Source: Streptomyces rubellomurinus
GTDB taxonomy: Bacteria > Actinomycetota > Actinomycetes > Streptomycetales > Streptomycetaceae
NCBI RefSeq assembly: GCF_000961885.1
Contig: NZ_JZKH01000079.1
Span: 1-40,032, forward strand
DNA length: 40,032 bases
Direction of reading: 5' to 3'
Shown: piece after piece, positions 16,229-24,324 of the stretch
Position numbering within the stretch: position 1 is the first letter of the stretch
How the letters are laid out: each line of letters starts with the position of its first letter
Program-made: the position numbers and the translations under genes
The notes under the pieces: generated by a model
The model's database searches: none
The model's input: only the letters and a program-made list of their open reading frames with translations
What the model was told of the DNA's origin: nothing

Positions 16229-17203
16229 TCACGAGGTCGTCCGCTCGACGGCCTCGTACAGGGCCTTGATGTTGGAGCTGCCGAAGGTGGTGGCGCCCTG
16301 GCGCTCGATCAGCTCCATGAAGTAGGTGCGCCGGGGGTGGGTGGAGCGGGCGAAGATCTGGAACAGCTGGCCGCCGTGGTCCTGGTCGACGAGCACGTGC
16401 AGGTCGCGCAGGGTCTCCACCGGGATGGCGGTCGCGCCGAGGCGCTCGGCCAGCAGGTCGTAGTAGGCGCCCGGGGTGGTCAGGAACTCCACGCCCCGGG
16501 AGCGGACGGTGCGGACGGCGTTGTCGATGTCGGAGGTGCTGAAGGCCAGGTGCTGGACGCCGGCGCCGCCGTGGGAGGCCAGGAACTCGTCGATCTGGCC
16601 GAGCCGGCGGGAGGTGTCGGGCTCGATGACGGTGAAGGTGACCCCGCCGGACGGGCTCTGCACGACCATGGAGTCCATGGCCTGCGAGCCGACCTCGATG
16701 TACTCGCCGAAGATCATCTCGAAGCCGAGCGCGGCCTCGCAGAACTTCACCGAGTCGCCGAGCCGGCCCGCCGGGACGCAGATCGCGACGTGGTCGAGCT
16801 CGTCCAGCAGTCTGGGCCGGTCGGAGGGCGCGTCCTCGCGCAGCGGGACGAGGCGCAGGGCGGTGTCGCCGAAGCCGACGATCAGCCTGCCCGCGCGGTC
16901 CAGGACGCGGGCGCCGTGCCGCTCGGCGCGCTCCAGGGCGGCCTCCGGGTCGGTGCAGCCGAGGGCGAGCGCGGCGACGCCGTCGCCGTGCCGGGCGACG
17001 TAGGCGGCCACCGGGTGGTCGGGCGAGGCGGCGGAGCTCAGGTGGAGACGGATCGATCCCTGGTGCAGTGCGATCGTGCGGGCGCCGTCCGGCGTGGTCA
17101 CCGGGGCGTCGGCGGTGAAGCCGTAGTCGGCGGTCAGGCCGGCCGCGGTCTTGTCGGCGTCGGCGCAGTGGAACTCGACGTGGGCGATGTTCTGGATGGG
17201 CAT
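16229..17203 (-). CDS. hmaS: 4-hydroxymandelate synthase
   Basis: HmaS is a non-haem iron dioxygenase that converts 4-hydroxyphenylpyruvate to 4-hydroxymandelate, the first step of 4-hydroxyphenylglycine synthesis. The 324-residue protein has the two-domain HPPD-family fold with iron ligands His138 (LDHVAI), His218 (GVQHLAF) and Glu297 (FMELIE). It follows actinomycete HmaS rather than HPPD: VVQSPSGGVTFTVIEP where HPPD usually has PLNEP, GAYYDLL, and the C-terminus GSSNIKALYEAVE. It is somewhat shorter than typical HmaS (about 350 residues), with a shortened N-terminal domain. ATG at 17203 has GGGGGAG six bases upstream. An Hmo and an HpgT homologue nearby support the pathway. Confidence 0.92.
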   Translation of the reverse strand: MPIQNIAHVEFHCADADKTAAGLTADYGFTADAPVTTPDGARTIALHQGSIRLHLSSAASPDHPVAAYVARHGDGVAALALGCTDPEAALERAERHGARVLDRAGRLIVGFGDTALRLVPLREDAPSDRPRLLDELDHVAICVPAGRLGDSVKFCEAALGFEMIFGEYIEVGSQAMDSMVVQSPSGGVTFTVIEPDTSRRLGQIDEFLASHGGAGVQHLAFSTSDIDNAVRTVRSRGVEFLTTPGAYYDLLAERLGATAIPVETLRDLHVLVDQDHGGQLFQIFARSTHPRRTYFMELIERQGATTFGSSNIKALYEAVERTTS

Positions 17204-17253
17204 TGGGATCTCCCCCAGGGACGACAGGTCGGGTGACCGGCGGTCCGGGGGCC

Positions 17254-18627
17254 TCAGTGGTCGGCCGGCCGGGCTGCCGGGTGGTGCGGTGGTCCGGGTG
17301 GTCCTGGTGGTGCGGCGGTCGTGCTTCCGTCGTGCGGCGTCGCCGGCGGGCGGTGCGGCCGCCCGGTGGTGCGGGCCGTACGGGTGGAGGGCGGGCCGAG
17401 GACCAGGCTCAGGTTGTGGCCCCCGAAGGCGAACGCGTTGGTCAGGGCCGCACGCAGCGCGGTGGTCCGGGCGGCGCCGCGGACGTGGTCCAGGTCGCAG
17501 GCCGGATCGGGCTCGGTGAGGTTGAGCGTCGGGGGGAGGGTCCCCCGCGACACGGCCAGGGTAGTGACGGCGGCCTCCAATGAGCCCGCCGCGCCCAGCA
17601 GATGACCGGTTGCTGACTTGGTGGAGCTGACGGCCGGTCCTTGCGCACCGAAGACGGAGCGCACCGCCGCGGCCTCCGCCGCGTCGCCGAGCCGGGTGCC
17701 GGTGCCGTGGGCGTTCAGGTAGCCGATGTCGCCGGGCCGCAGGCCGGCGTCGGCGATCGCGGCGCGCATCGCGTCGGCCGCACCCGCACCGTCCGGGCGG
17801 GGCATGGTCGGGTGGTGGGCGTCGGTGGAGGCGCCCCAGCCGATCACGTCCGCGTACCCGGCGGCGCCGCGCGCGTCGGCGTGCCCGGCGCGCTCCAGGA
17901 CGAGGACGGCGCTGCCCTCGCCCAGCACGAAGCCGTTGCGCCGGGCGTCGAACGGCCGGCTGGCCAGTTCGGGGTCGTCCCAACCCTGCGCGAGGGCCCG
18001 GGCGTTGGCGAAGGTGGCGGCGATGGTCGGGTGCAGCGAGGACTCGCTCCCGCCGCACACCACCACGTCGGCGTCCCCGGCGCGGATCAGCCGCAGCCCC
18101 TCGGCGACCGCCTGGGCGCCCGCCGCGCAGGCCGTCACCACGGCCGAACTGTAGCCCCGGATGCCGTGTTTGATGGCGATCCGGGCGGTGGCCATGTTCG
18201 CGAGCATGCCCGGCAGCAGGTAGGCGCTGACGCCGGGGCGGCCGCGCTCCAGCCGGCGGTGCGACTGCTGCTCGAAGGTCTCCAGGCCGCCGCCCCCGGT
18301 GGCCAGCACCACGGCGGTGCGGTGCGGGTCGGCGTCCCGGCCGACCACCAGGCCGGCGTCGGCGAGCGCGTCGTCGGCGGCGGCCAGGGCGAGCAGCACG
18401 AAGCGGTCCACGCAGCGGGTCTCGGTGGGCGGCAGCACCTCCCGCCCGTCCACGGCGGGGGCGATCCCGGCGGCGGACAGCCAGCCGTGCGCCGGGTGGC
18501 CCTCGGGCACGGCGCCGATGCCGGAGCGGCCGGCGGTCAGCGCCTCGAACACCGCGCCGGCCCCCCGGCCGAGCGGCGAGAGCACGCCGAGGCCGGTGAC
18601 GACGGCGCCCTCCCGGGCGGGGCTCAT
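17254..18627 (-). CDS. Beta-ketoacyl synthase 1 (KAS II type, complete active site)
   Basis: The 457-residue discrete ketosynthase keeps every catalytic residue: Cys167 in TACAAG, His307 in NAHGTG, Lys337 and His342 in STKSATGH. It should load an acyl group from an ACP and condense it with a malonyl-type extender. It resembles type II fatty acid/polyketide condensing enzymes but has no acyltransferase domain. The last ~40 residues are an extra Thr/Pro/His-rich tail after the usual C-terminus (GGHNLSLVLG). ATG at 18627 overlaps ligase 1 by 4 bases. KS2, the mini-KS and the ACPs in the same operon are the likely partners. Confidence 0.9.
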   Translation of the reverse strand: MSPAREGAVVTGLGVLSPLGRGAGAVFEALTAGRSGIGAVPEGHPAHGWLSAAGIAPAVDGREVLPPTETRCVDRFVLLALAAADDALADAGLVVGRDADPHRTAVVLATGGGGLETFEQQSHRRLERGRPGVSAYLLPGMLANMATARIAIKHGIRGYSSAVVTACAAGAQAVAEGLRLIRAGDADVVVCGGSESSLHPTIAATFANARALAQGWDDPELASRPFDARRNGFVLGEGSAVLVLERAGHADARGAAGYADVIGWGASTDAHHPTMPRPDGAGAADAMRAAIADAGLRPGDIGYLNAHGTGTRLGDAAEAAAVRSVFGAQGPAVSSTKSATGHLLGAAGSLEAAVTTLAVSRGTLPPTLNLTEPDPACDLDHVRGAARTTALRAALTNAFAFGGHNLSLVLGPPSTRTARTTGRPHRPPATPHDGSTTAAPPGPPGPPHHPAARPADH

Positions 18628-20255
18628 GCGTCCACCGCCTCGGCGCGCAGGGCCTCCAGGTGCCGCTGCCGGAGCAGGACCTTGCGGACCTTGCCGGTCG
18701 GGCCGAGCGGGATCCCGTCCGCCGGGACCACCAGCACCCGGCGGACGGTCGCGGCGGCGGCCTCGTCCAGGGCGGCGAGCACCGCCGCCGTCCGGTCGGC
18801 CGCCGGGTCGGCGCCCTCGGCGGGGATCAGCAGGACGTCGGTGACCACCCGCTCGCCGTCGCGGACCGCGACCACCGTGCAGTCCAGCACGTCCGGGCAG
18901 GCGGCCAGCACCCGCTCCTCGGACATGGCGGTGAACAGCCTGCGGCCGCCGCCGAGTTCGACCGCGTCGGCGGCCCGGTCGACGTGGTAGTAGTAGCCGT
19001 CCTCGTCCCGGTACATCAAGTCACCGGTCAGGAAACTGCCACGGAGGCGGCTGCGGAAGGTGGTGCCGGAGTCGTTCCAGTAGCCGAGCGCCAGCGTCGG
19101 CGAGGAGGTGGCGAGTTCGCCGACCTCGCCGGGGCCGAGCGGCTCGCCGTCCGGGCCGACCACCGCGCAGTCGACGAACGCGTGCGGGCGCCCGACGCAG
19201 CGCCCGTAGCGCTCGGTGCCCGGGCCGTGGGTGATGAAGAAGTGCGAGTGGCCCATCTCGGTGGAGCCGAGCCCGTCGACGAACAGCGAGCCGGGCTCCC
19301 GGGTGCGGCCGGCGCGGGTGGCGGTCTCCCGGCTGCCGGTGGCGATCAGCCGGCGGATGTGCGCCTCGTGCGCGCAGTCGCCGGTGTTCCACCAGAGCGC
19401 GACGGAGCTCAGGTCCCGCGCGGCGAGGTCGTGGTGGGCGAGCTCGGCCCAGGTGGCGGCGAAGCCGACCACCCCGGTGGGCCGCCACCGCTCGATCGCC
19501 TCCAGCACGCCCGCGCCGGACTGCCGGGAGAGGAGGGCGAGCCGGGTGTGCGAGCTGAGCGCGAGGTTGACCGCGATGAGCGTCGCGGCGTGCGGGGCGG
19601 GCAGCGCGCTGAGCATCCGGTCCTGGCCCTGCGGGCGGGGCAGCCGCAGCCGGTGGCGGATCGCCGCGTACAGGCTCGCGTGCGAGTGGACGACGGCCTT
19701 CGGCATCCCGGTGGTGCCGGAGGAGTGGGTGATCGCCACCGGGTCGCCGGACCAGTGCCGGTACGGCTCCGGGGCGGCGGCCGGGTCTCCCGCACCGAGG
19801 GTGCCGATCGCGGGCAGCAGTGCCGCGCCCGGGTCGTGGCCGGCCAGCGCGGTGAGGTGGGCCTCGTCGGCCAGCACCCCGGCCGCGCCGAGCCGGGCGA
19901 TGTAGCGGGCGGCGCGCTCGCCGTCCAGGTTGGGGTTGAGCAGCGCGGGGATGGCGCCGAGGCGGGCCAGGGCGAGGAAGGCGAGCACGTGGTCGGCGGC
20001 GTCGCTCGCCTGGACCACCACCGGGTCGCGCCGGCCGATGCCGAGGGCGTGCAGCGCGGCGGCGCGGGCCCGGACGGCGCGGTCCAGCTCGCGCGGGGTG
20101 AACGGCTGCCAGGCGGGGTGGTCGTCGACCGGGGTGTCGAAGGTGAGCAGCGGCTCGTCCAGGCCGAGGCCGAGGGCGAGCCGGGCGGTCAGGACGTTGC
20201 CGGCGCCGACGTCGGGGTCGTCCGCGAGGCGGGTGCGGAGACTGCGGATGGTCAC
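18624..20255 (-). CDS. Adenylating acyl/aryl ligase 1 (ANL superfamily)
   Basis: The 543-residue protein is an AMP-forming acid:CoA or acid:ACP ligase. It has the phosphate loop THSSGTTGMPKA, the adenine-site GLGSTEMGHS, the hinge-region FLTGDL and a C-terminal catalytic lysine in PTGKVRK. The acid it activates cannot be read by eye; 4-hydroxybenzoate-like or fatty acids are both possible. No carrier domain is fused. The start is GTG at 20255 with GAGGGA upstream. It follows the mini-KS gene after a 67-base gap, which shows no clear promoter, and overlaps KS1. It probably loads one of the free ACPs of the cluster. Confidence 0.88.
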   Translation of the reverse strand: MTIRSLRTRLADDPDVGAGNVLTARLALGLGLDEPLLTFDTPVDDHPAWQPFTPRELDRAVRARAAALHALGIGRRDPVVVQASDAADHVLAFLALARLGAIPALLNPNLDGERAARYIARLGAAGVLADEAHLTALAGHDPGAALLPAIGTLGAGDPAAAPEPYRHWSGDPVAITHSSGTTGMPKAVVHSHASLYAAIRHRLRLPRPQGQDRMLSALPAPHAATLIAVNLALSSHTRLALLSRQSGAGVLEAIERWRPTGVVGFAATWAELAHHDLAARDLSSVALWWNTGDCAHEAHIRRLIATGSRETATRAGRTREPGSLFVDGLGSTEMGHSHFFITHGPGTERYGRCVGRPHAFVDCAVVGPDGEPLGPGEVGELATSSPTLALGYWNDSGTTFRSRLRGSFLTGDLMYRDEDGYYYHVDRAADAVELGGGRRLFTAMSEERVLAACPDVLDCTVVAVRDGERVVTDVLLIPAEGADPAADRTAAVLAALDEAAAATVRRVLVVPADGIPLGPTGKVRKVLLRQRHLEALRAEAVDA

Positions 20256-20322
20256 GGGGCGGTTCCCTCTCAGGGGGCTGGGCTCGGTGTGGCGGTCCGG
20301 GAGGCAGGGCGGCCCCGGTGGG

Positions 20323-20883
20323 TCAGCTCGGCTGCGCCGCCAGCAGGACGGCGACGGCCCGGTGGCCGTCCGGCGTCGCCTCGGCGGCGATGAGCAGGAC
20401 CTGCTCGGCGTCGCCGTCCGCGAGGAGCAGCGCGGCGGCGTCGAGCGCGTCCGCCGGGACCTCACCGGGGACGGCCTCGGCCGGGCTGATCGCCACGACG
20501 GGGCCGGTGAGGCCCCAGCGGGCGGCGAGGTGCCCGAGCACGGCGTTCGGGTTGGACTGGAAGAACAGCAGGGGTGCGGTGCGCCGCCCGGGTTCGGCGG
20601 CCCGGTCGATGGCCCGCGCGGTGGCCCGGTCGCCGCTCCTGCTGGCGAGCAGCAGGGCGGTGCGTCCCGGCGCGGGCGGAGCGCCGTGGCGGGCGCGCAG
20701 GCAGTGCTCGGCGGTGTCGGCGACGAGCGGGTTGAAGCCGGAGGCGGCGAATCCGGGCAGCGGCGGCGGCTCCTCGGGCGTGCCGGGTGCGCCGGGTGCG
20801 CCGGGTGCGGGTCGGCGGGCCTCGGCGAGGACCCGCAGGCCGTACGCGGCGGGGGCGGGGAGCGGGGGCGGGGTCGCGGTCAT
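20323..20883 (-). CDS. Mini-ketosynthase: N-terminal KS-like protein without active-site Cys
   Basis: The 186-residue protein looks like the N-terminal half of a ketosynthase (PF13723, Ketoacyl-synt_2 type). The segment LLFFQSNPNAVLGHLAARWGLTGP aligns with the KS region just before the active site, but the expected Cys is missing (SPAEAV follows) and the second half of the fold is absent. It cannot be a condensing enzyme. Short proteins of this type occur in aryl-polyene-like clusters and may help as chain-length or scaffold partners. ATG at 20883 overlaps KS2 by 4 bases, so it is made together with KS2. Confidence 0.7.
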   Translation of the reverse strand: MTATPPPLPAPAAYGLRVLAEARRPAPGAPGAPGTPEEPPPLPGFAASGFNPLVADTAEHCLRARHGAPPAPGRTALLLASRSGDRATARAIDRAAEPGRRTAPLLFFQSNPNAVLGHLAARWGLTGPVVAISPAEAVPGEVPADALDAAALLLADGDAEQVLLIAAEATPDGHRAVAVLLAAQPS

Positions 20884-22097
20884 GCGGCGGCCAGCAGGAG
20901 GGCGGTGTTGGCGCCGCCGAAGGCGGAGTTGAGGCTGAGCGCGTAGCGGGGGCGGGCGGTGTGCGGGCCGTCCAGGACGAGGCCGAGGCCGATCTCCGGG
21001 TCCGGGCCGAGGGCGCCGGCGTTGACCGGGAGCAGGCCGGTGCCCAGGCTGCCGATGGTGACGGCGAGTTCGAGCAGGGCGGAGGCCTCCAGCGCGTGGC
21101 CGTGCACCGATTTGCTGGAGCTGACCGGGAGTTCGGCGGTGTGCGGGCCGAACACCCGGTGCAGGGCGCGTGCTTCGGCGAGGTCGGCGAGCGTGGAGCC
21201 GGTGCCGTTGGCGTTGACGTAGCCGACCTCGGCCGGGGCGGCCCCGGCCCGGGCGAGGGCGGACCGGATCGCCCGGGAGAGCCCGTGGCCGTCCGGTTCG
21301 GGGCGGCAGACGTGGTGGGCGTCCCCGGCCCGGCCCCAGCCGGCCAGCCGGGCGAGCACGGCGGCGCCGCGCCGTTCGGCGGCCGGGGCGGCCTCGATCA
21401 GGACGGCGGCGGCCGCGTCGGCGAGCAGCGTGCCGGTGCGGCCGGCGCTGAACGGGCGCAGCTCGCCGTCCCGGGCCAGCGCGCGCCCGGCGTCGAAGAC
21501 GGCGAACACGCCCGGTTCGACCAGGTGGCCGGCCGCGACCAGCACCCGTTCGTGCCGTCCGGTGGCGACCAGCACGGCGGCGTCGGCGACGGCGGTCGCC
21601 GCCGCCACGCACGCGCCGGTGTACACCCGGGTGACGCCCGGGGCGCCCCACCGCGCGGCCGTCCCGGCGGCGACGGCCCGGGTGGTGGCGCCGGTCCGTT
21701 CGTCGCTGTGCACGGCCAGCAGGACGGGCAGTGCGGCGGCCTGCGCCCCGGTCAGCGCGGCCCGGCGGCAGGCCTGGCCGATCGCGTCCAGCACGATCCC
21801 GGCCAGCGGGAGCGGGCCGTCGAGCGGCAGGTGGTCGGGCAGCAGGTGGTCGGGCAGCAGCGCGGCCCGGGTGGTGCGGCGGGCGGCCACGTCGAAGCGG
21901 GTGACCGGGCCGAAGGCGGCCTTGCCGTGCGCGGCCGCGTCGAGGAGCGGGTCGAGCCCGTGCCCGGCGGCGCTGAGCACGCCGAGCCCGGTGACGACCG
22001 GGCGGGCCGCGGCCGGGACGGGAGCGGCGGGGGCGAACGGTCGGCCCGGCGGCCCGGTGCCGCCCGTCGCGGGGCCGGTGGGCGCGGTGGCGGTCAC
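20880..22097 (-). CDS. Beta-ketoacyl synthase 2 with altered active site (C-N-K-H)
   Basis: The 405-residue ketosynthase keeps the nucleophile Cys163 (TGACVAA), Lys329 and His334 (SSKSVHGH), but the first catalytic histidine, His in NAHGTG, is Asn297 (NANGTG). In KAS II enzymes this His takes part in malonyl decarboxylation. The protein therefore may still be acylated yet decarboxylate poorly, so it may act as an acyltransferase, a chain-length-factor-like partner of KS1, or a claisenase with a different extender. A 15-bp tandem duplication encodes LLPDHLLPDH near residue 85. GTG at 22097 overlaps ACP1 by 4 bases. Confidence 0.85.
   Translation of the reverse strand: MTATAPTGPATGGTGPPGRPFAPAAPVPAAARPVVTGLGVLSAAGHGLDPLLDAAAHGKAAFGPVTRFDVAARRTTRAALLPDHLLPDHLPLDGPLPLAGIVLDAIGQACRRAALTGAQAAALPVLLAVHSDERTGATTRAVAAGTAARWGAPGVTRVYTGACVAAATAVADAAVLVATGRHERVLVAAGHLVEPGVFAVFDAGRALARDGELRPFSAGRTGTLLADAAAAVLIEAAPAAERRGAAVLARLAGWGRAGDAHHVCRPEPDGHGLSRAIRSALARAGAAPAEVGYVNANGTGSTLADLAEARALHRVFGPHTAELPVSSSKSVHGHALEASALLELAVTIGSLGTGLLPVNAGALGPDPEIGLGLVLDGPHTARPRYALSLNSAFGGANTALLLAAA
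21831..21860 (-). repeat. 15-bp tandem duplication inside ketosynthase 2
   Basis: Two perfect copies of a 15-base unit (21831-21845 and 21846-21860) encode a duplicated LLPDH in the N-terminal part of KS2. It keeps the frame and lies in a surface-loop region, so it looks like harmless replication slippage. Confidence 0.8.
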
Positions 22098-22372
22098 GGG
22101 CGGGCGCCCGCGCGGTCGGCCAGGACGGCCGCGCGCAGCAGCGCGGTGGCGTCGTCGACCGTCCGGACGGCGCCGAAGCGCTCGTCGTCGAGGTCGAGCT
22201 CGATGCCGTAGCGCTGCTCGAACTCCGCGATGAGCCAGGTGAGTTCGAGCGATCCGAGCTCCTCCGGCACGGTCTCGGCGGCGCGCTGCCCGAACGCCGC
22301 CAGCATCGTCAGCACCTCGGCCCGGTCGGGCGGGGTGCCAGGCCCGGCGTGCACCTCCGGCCCGCTGGTCAC
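22094..22372 (-). CDS. Acyl carrier protein 1
   Basis: The 92-residue protein has the ACP helical pattern with the phosphopantetheine serine Ser41 in LGSLELTWL, where the usual Asp before Ser is Gly. Acidic helix II (FEQRYGIELDLDDE) fits docking to ketosynthases. GTG at 22372 overlaps ACP2 and its stop overlaps KS2, so ACP2, ACP1, KS2 and the mini-KS are translationally chained. It should be activated by the Sfp-type transferase at 34409. Confidence 0.85.
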   Translation of the reverse strand: MTSGPEVHAGPGTPPDRAEVLTMLAAFGQRAAETVPEELGSLELTWLIAEFEQRYGIELDLDDERFGAVRTVDDATALLRAAVLADRAGARP

Positions 22373-22659
22373 GCGGCGTCGCCGATCGCGGCGGCCGCGG
22401 TGGTGCCCGCCGGCGCGTCGATCCGCCGGACGACGTCGGCGGTGAACTGGTCGAGCGTCATCAGCGCGGTGGTCTCCATCTCGTCCAGGTCGAAGGTGAT
22501 CCCGAACTCGTCCTCGATCTGCACCGACAGTTCGGCGAGCGCGAGCGATTCGAGGTCGAGTCCGGCCGGGCCGAGGTCGGTGTCCCCGGTGACCTCGGAG
22601 ACGTCGTACTGCATCTCGGCCAGGGCGGCGAGGGTGAACGCGCGGACGCGGTCCTGCAT
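22369..22659 (-). CDS. Acyl carrier protein 2
   Basis: The 96-residue protein is an ACP with Ser38 in DLESLAL as the phosphopantetheine site, a typical acidic helix II (QIEDEFGITFDLDE) and a short Ala-rich tail. It lies right after ligase 2 in the operon and is thus a candidate acceptor of the acid activated by that ligase. ATG at 22659 has AAGGAG nine bases upstream. Having two different ACPs in tandem suggests separate starter and extender (or aryl and acyl) carriers; this is inference. Confidence 0.9.
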   Translation of the reverse strand: MQDRVRAFTLAALAEMQYDVSEVTGDTDLGPAGLDLESLALAELSVQIEDEFGITFDLDEMETTALMTLDQFTADVVRRIDAPAGTTAAAAIGDAA

Positions 22660-22706
22660 GGTGGTGGGCTCCTTGCTGGATCTGGGGGAGAGGGCGGGCG
22701 GGCGGA

Positions 22707-24143
22707 TCAGCGGGCGGCGGCTTCGCGCAGCGCGGCCGGATCGCGCAGCAGCTTGCCGGTGGCGGTGCGCGGCAGCCGCGGCAGCAGGGCGAGCCGGCGC
22801 GGCCGCTTGTAGGCGGCGAGCCGGCGGGCCAGCCCGTCCTGGACGAGCGAGAGGTCGGCGTCCGGCTCGGCGGCGAGGTAGGCCTCGATCGCCCCGCCGG
22901 CGAACACCACCACGGCCTCGCGCACCTCGGGAAGGTCGGACAGGGTCTGCTCGACCTCGGTGAGGTCGACCTTGAGGCCGCCGATCGAGACCTGCGAGTC
23001 GAGCCGGCCGAGCACGGTGACCAGGCCGTGGACCTCGTCCAGCTCGGCCGCGTCCCGGGTGTGCAGCCAGCCGTCCGCCCAGCGGCTCGGATCGTCCAGC
23101 CCCGGGTACGGGGAGGTGTCCGCCCCGAGGTGCAGCTCGCCGCCGACCAGGCGCAGCCGCATCCCGTGGACGGGCCGCTTGGCCGGGTTGAGCGCGCCGG
23201 ACAGGTCGGTGGCGATGACCCCGGTCTCGGTCGTGCCGTACATGGTGCCGAGCGGCACGCCGTAGCGTTCGGTGAACTGCGCGGGCAGGCCCGGCCGGAC
23301 GAGCTCGCCGGCCACGATCATCCGCCGCAGCCACGGCAGTTGCGGCGGATCGGCGGCGCCGGCCAGCAGCTCGGCGTGGAAGGGCACGCCGATCACGGTG
23401 GTCGGCCGGTCGCCGGCGGCGACGGTCGCGAGGATGCCCGCGGCCGTCATCCGTTCGGGCAGGGCGAGCACGGCCCGGGCGTGCAGGGCGTTGAGCAGCC
23501 CGCCGACCAGGCCGAGCACGTGCACCACGGAGGAGAGCAGGACGACCCGGTCGCCCCCGCCGGGGAAGTCCACCAGCCTGCGGTAGCAGTTGAGTTCGCG
23601 GACGAGGTCGGCGGCGGTGCGGGCGATGACCTTGGCCGGCCCGGTGGAGCCGGAGCTGAGCTGGACCAGGGCGTGCCCGGTGGCGGCCGGCCGGCCGCCC
23701 GGCAGGGCCACGGCCCGCGGTTCGACCTCGGCGAAGCCGCGCAGGGCCGCGGTCGGCCGGTGGGCGGAGCGTACCAGCACCTGCGGGGCCAGCCGCGCCA
23801 CCGCCGCGTCGACCTCGTGGTCGGTCAACCGGTGGTCGAGCAGGGCGACTTGGGCACGCAGCCGCCAGCAGGCCAGCAGCACCGCGACGAACGCCACCGA
23901 GGGCGGCAGGCGCAGTGCGACCGTCCCGCCGGGGCCGAGGCCGGCGGCGGTGAGCCGTTCGCCCTGCTCGTCGACGAGCGCGCGCAGGGCGGCGCGGTCG
24001 AGCGGTGCGCCCAGGTGCAGGCACTCCTCGGCCCCGGGGCCGGCCAGCAGCAGGGTGTCGACCCAGTCGTCCGGGGCGTCGGTGTGCGGCAATGCGGAGG
24101 GAGACGCTGGAGGGGAGGAGGGGGAGGAAAAGGGGGTCAACAC
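22707..24143 (-). CDS. Adenylating ligase 2 (ANL superfamily), first gene of the operon
   Basis: The protein of about 478 residues has ANL motifs: SSGSTGPAKV phosphate loop, TMYGTTETG, WLHTRD and the C-terminal PRTATGKLLRD lysine. It is shorter than ligase 1 and is closer in feel to benzoate/aryl-acid or amino-acid-activating enzymes. It would adenylate an aryl, acyl or amino acid and pass it to CoA or an ACP; ACP2 is encoded 47 bases downstream. The start is GTG at 24143 or TTG at 24140; a GGAG lies 2 or 5 bases upstream respectively, so TTG may be the real one. It faces hmo across a 181-base divergent promoter region. Confidence 0.85.
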   Translation of the reverse strand: MLTPFSSPSSPPASPSALPHTDAPDDWVDTLLLAGPGAEECLHLGAPLDRAALRALVDEQGERLTAAGLGPGGTVALRLPPSVAFVAVLLACWRLRAQVALLDHRLTDHEVDAAVARLAPQVLVRSAHRPTAALRGFAEVEPRAVALPGGRPAATGHALVQLSSGSTGPAKVIARTAADLVRELNCYRRLVDFPGGGDRVVLLSSVVHVLGLVGGLLNALHARAVLALPERMTAAGILATVAAGDRPTTVIGVPFHAELLAGAADPPQLPWLRRMIVAGELVRPGLPAQFTERYGVPLGTMYGTTETGVIATDLSGALNPAKRPVHGMRLRLVGGELHLGADTSPYPGLDDPSRWADGWLHTRDAAELDEVHGLVTVLGRLDSQVSIGGLKVDLTEVEQTLSDLPEVREAVVVFAGGAIEAYLAAEPDADLSLVQDGLARRLAAYKRPRRLALLPRLPRTATGKLLRDPAALREAAAR

Positions 24144-24190
24144 CGCTCCACGCAAGTGAGAGGATTTGACATGAACGTTGCTCAGAATCA

Positions 24191-24208
24191 CAACGGTCAA
24201 TTCCGTTG
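24191..24208. promoter_or_regulatory. Perfect inverted repeat CAACGG-N6-CCGTTG
   Basis: CAACGG (24191-24196) and CCGTTG (24203-24208) flank TCAATT in the unusually AT-rich divergent region between ligase 2 and hmo. Its 12-bp centre spacing suits a dimeric regulator. On the minus strand it contains TTGACC, which could be the -35 of the ligase 2 operon, but no convincing -10 was found. Confidence 0.45.
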
Positions 24209-24240
24209 CCAGACCTTGGCACAGACGATTGGTCAAATCA

Positions 24241-24274
24241 AGGTCTATACCAATGTGGCCGTTGCTCATACGCT
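24241..24274 (+). promoter_or_regulatory. DasR/GntR-like operator A and promoter of hmo
   Basis: AGGTCTATACCA (24241-24252) matches the TGGTCTAGACCA core at 10 of 12 positions. TACGCT (24269-24274) lies 16 bases downstream and fits a -10 box; the -35 would lie inside the operator. This repeats the arrangement seen upstream of the acyltransferase and condensation-domain genes. The hmo start codon is 50 bases past the -10. Confidence 0.5.
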
Positions 24275-24324
24275 GCCGAACCAGGACCGGCCCGAGCGCG
24301 GCCGTCCGGAGATTGAGGATCCAC

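Noticed and set aside
16229..17203. Calling this gene HPPD (tyrosine catabolism)
   Set aside because: The VIEP region and the C-terminal GSSNIKALYEAVE, plus hmo and hpgT nearby, fit hydroxymandelate synthase better.
24207..24220. Fifth possible operator half (CCAGACCTTGG)
   Set aside because: Only the AGACC half matches; the other half fails, so it is not counted with the four sites.
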